Source: Gracilimonas sp. (GTDB taxonomy: Bacteria; Bacteroidota; Rhodothermia; Balneolales; Balneolaceae). From it: 64,000 nucleotides of DNA. Each line of letters starts with the position of its first letter. Within the stretch, counting starts at the first letter, position 1. Below are positions 63,178 to 64,000 of the stretch, piece after piece. A program made the translations under genes and the position numbers. A model generated the notes under the pieces. The model did not search any database, had not been told where the DNA came from, and saw nothing but the letters and a program-made list of their open reading frames with translations. The stretch is taken from the NCBI RefSeq assembly GCF_014762685.1, contig NZ_JABURM010000005.1, positions 682,001 through 746,000 of the forward strand. The letters are read 5' to 3'.

Positions 63178-63246
63178 GAGAGTTGAAAGTTGATAGAGTG
63201 AAAGATATATTTTCAGCACTTATCACCCTATCAACTTTCAACTCTC
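63178..63246. repeat. Perfect 19-bp inverted repeat built of GAnAGTT heptamers
   Basis: gagagttgaaagttgatag (63178-63196) is exactly complementary to 63228-63246, with 31 bases between. It lies between the convergent ends of the CoA-binding gene and yajQ and could serve as a two-way terminator. Confidence 0.75.
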
Positions 63247-63252
63247 AAATAG

Positions 63253-63741
63253 CTACTTCATATTCACAAACTGCAAAGGCACACCCATATCTTTCGATTT
63301 CAGATGTTTTATGACAGCCTGTAAGTCATCGATTTTTTTCCCATCTACCCGAACCTGATCATCCTGAATCTGAGGCTGTACTTTCACTTTCATAGCTTTA
63401 ATTTCCTTTACGATCTTTTTAGCCGTTTCCCGGTCAATCCCTTCCTTGAGCATTACGTCCATCTTTAGGTGCCCCTGAGAAGTTCCTTTCGGATCTTTAA
63501 AATCAAGTACTTTGGCACTGATGCCGCGCTTAATGAAATTCTTAATCAGCATATCCTTGACCGCTTCCAATTTCATGCTCTCAGCTGCAACCAGATGAAT
63601 ACGATTCTCCTTTTTGTGGAATTCAACTTCTGTGTGAAGTCCGCGGAAGTCATAACGCGTGTTAATTTCTTTTAGGGTATTGTTGATAGCATTATCAACT
63701 TCTTGCGCATCAACTTTATTTACAATATCAAATGAAGCCAT
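63253..63741 (-). CDS. yajQ: YajQ family nucleotide-binding protein
   Basis: 162 residues, the full length of the family. Starts MASFDIVNKVDAQEVDNAINNTLKEI and includes RYDFRG, the LDFKDPKGTSQGHLK centre and KVQPQIQDDQVRVDGKKIDDLQ near the end. YajQ homologues in Xanthomonas bind cyclic di-GMP and others bind nucleotides or tRNA; which applies here cannot be said. Confidence 0.95.
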   Translation of the reverse strand: MASFDIVNKVDAQEVDNAINNTLKEINTRYDFRGLHTEVEFHKKENRIHLVAAESMKLEAVKDMLIKNFIKRGISAKVLDFKDPKGTSQGHLKMDVMLKEGIDRETAKKIVKEIKAMKVKVQPQIQDDQVRVDGKKIDDLQAVIKHLKSKDMGVPLQFVNMK

Positions 63742-63804
63742 GGGGAATTCAAATTTTAAGATTTAAAATAAGTTATCTGATTGGGCTTAGGATAAAAATT
63801 ATAT

Positions 63805-63881
63805 AAGTGATGAAGTGACTACTGATAAAGTAAGTTGAATAAAACTACTTTATAACTTTATCACTTTATCACTCTTCACTC
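63805..63881. repeat. Imperfect heptamer inverted repeat
   Basis: gtgatgaagtgac...gataaagt on the left and actttatcactttatcact on the right are partly complementary. It lies between the start of yajQ and the end of the next minus-strand gene, overlapping that gene's stop. Confidence 0.5.
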
Positions 63882-64000
63882 TAATTCTTCATATTCATCA
63901 AATTCGTCTTTTTCCAACTTCTCGGCAATCTTTTCGGAAAGGATTTTCTCTACAAACAGCTCGTCTTCGTCAGGAATCATAGTTTTAAAAGAACGAATTT
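63876..64000 (-). CDS. C-terminal 40 residues of an unidentified protein, truncated by window edge
   Basis: An open frame enters from the right edge and ends at TGA (63876-63878). The visible part is highly acidic (IPDEDELFVEKILSEKI, then EKDEFDEYEELE). No family can be named. It may be the end of a longer protein; an internal ATG (Met of TMIPDE) is also present. Confidence 0.45.
   Translation of the reverse strand, partial: IRSFKTMIPDEDELFVEKILSEKIAEKLEKDEFDEYEELE

Overview
The window looks like a chromosomal segment of a pigmented, marine-type member of the Bacteroidota/Rhodothermota side of the FCB group. Balneolales (Balneola, Gracilimonas and relatives) is my best guess. The supporting signs are a full-length SprA/Sov translocon protein of the type IX secretion system, a complete set of classical menaquinone (men) genes, a GSIII-type glutamine synthetase, an HPr kinase, a TAnnTTTG-type -7 box, many lipoproteins with six-bladed propeller signatures, and a carotenoid hydratase with a glycosyltransferase and an acyltransferase beside it. 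The taxon is an inference; the window has no rRNA or other marker that settles it. I recognised no tRNA, rRNA, CRISPR array, prophage or transposase gene.

Layout. 1-2757: the 3' part of an M48 metalloprotease gene, then purB. 2758-17.4 kb: an accessory-looking region. It begins with about 0.9 kb of palindromic repeats, then an AT-rich cassette (solo AraC-type DNA-binding domain, exported cysteine-rich protein, propeller-like lipoprotein), then an RND efflux block (permease, lipoprotein adaptor, second permease), then three consecutive propeller lipoprotein genes, and closes with another repeat-rich gap. 18.0-30.6 kb: menaquinone biosynthesis in two minus-strand groups (menF-menD-menH-menB and menA-menC-menE), separated by a plus-strand block (glnN, csaA, a DUF2141 protein, a small membrane protein) and a GNAT gene. 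30.7-44.8 kb: a DUF4290-like gene, a cysteine/cystathionine synthase, a DUF3467 protein, then envelope biogenesis: lptG/lptF permeases, the 7.3-kb sprA gene, lnt and rsmI. 45-54.4 kb: mixed housekeeping, including a decayed PepSY-like gene, an orphan OmpR-type regulator, trmH, an M28 and an M23 peptidase, and the set xerC-hpf-hprK. 54.4-57.4 kb: a carotenoid-tailoring group. 57.4-64 kb: methyltransferases, a PrcB-like lipoprotein, a beta-barrel candidate, a GT-B glycosyltransferase, a THUMP RNA methyltransferase, an FKBP, a CoA-binding protein, YajQ and the end of an unidentified gene.

How it fits together. The envelope genes form a functional theme: LptF/LptG extract LPS, Lnt matures the many lipoproteins encoded here, and SprA is the outer-membrane channel for type IX cargo. 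The men genes give respiratory quinone. The carotenoid genes are consistent with an acylated carotenoid glycoside.

The least explained material is non-coding or small: (i) paired hairpins with a mid-stem mismatch, resembling REP/BIME elements, in at least three recurring types; (ii) heptamer-based tandem and inverted repeats at gene ends; (iii) a terminator-like hairpin inside the signal-peptide codons of a propeller lipoprotein, just after a cysteine-rich gene; (iv) a homologous upstream block duplicated in front of two propeller genes; (v) an (AT)8 run touching a regulator's start codon and a G9 tract inside sprA.
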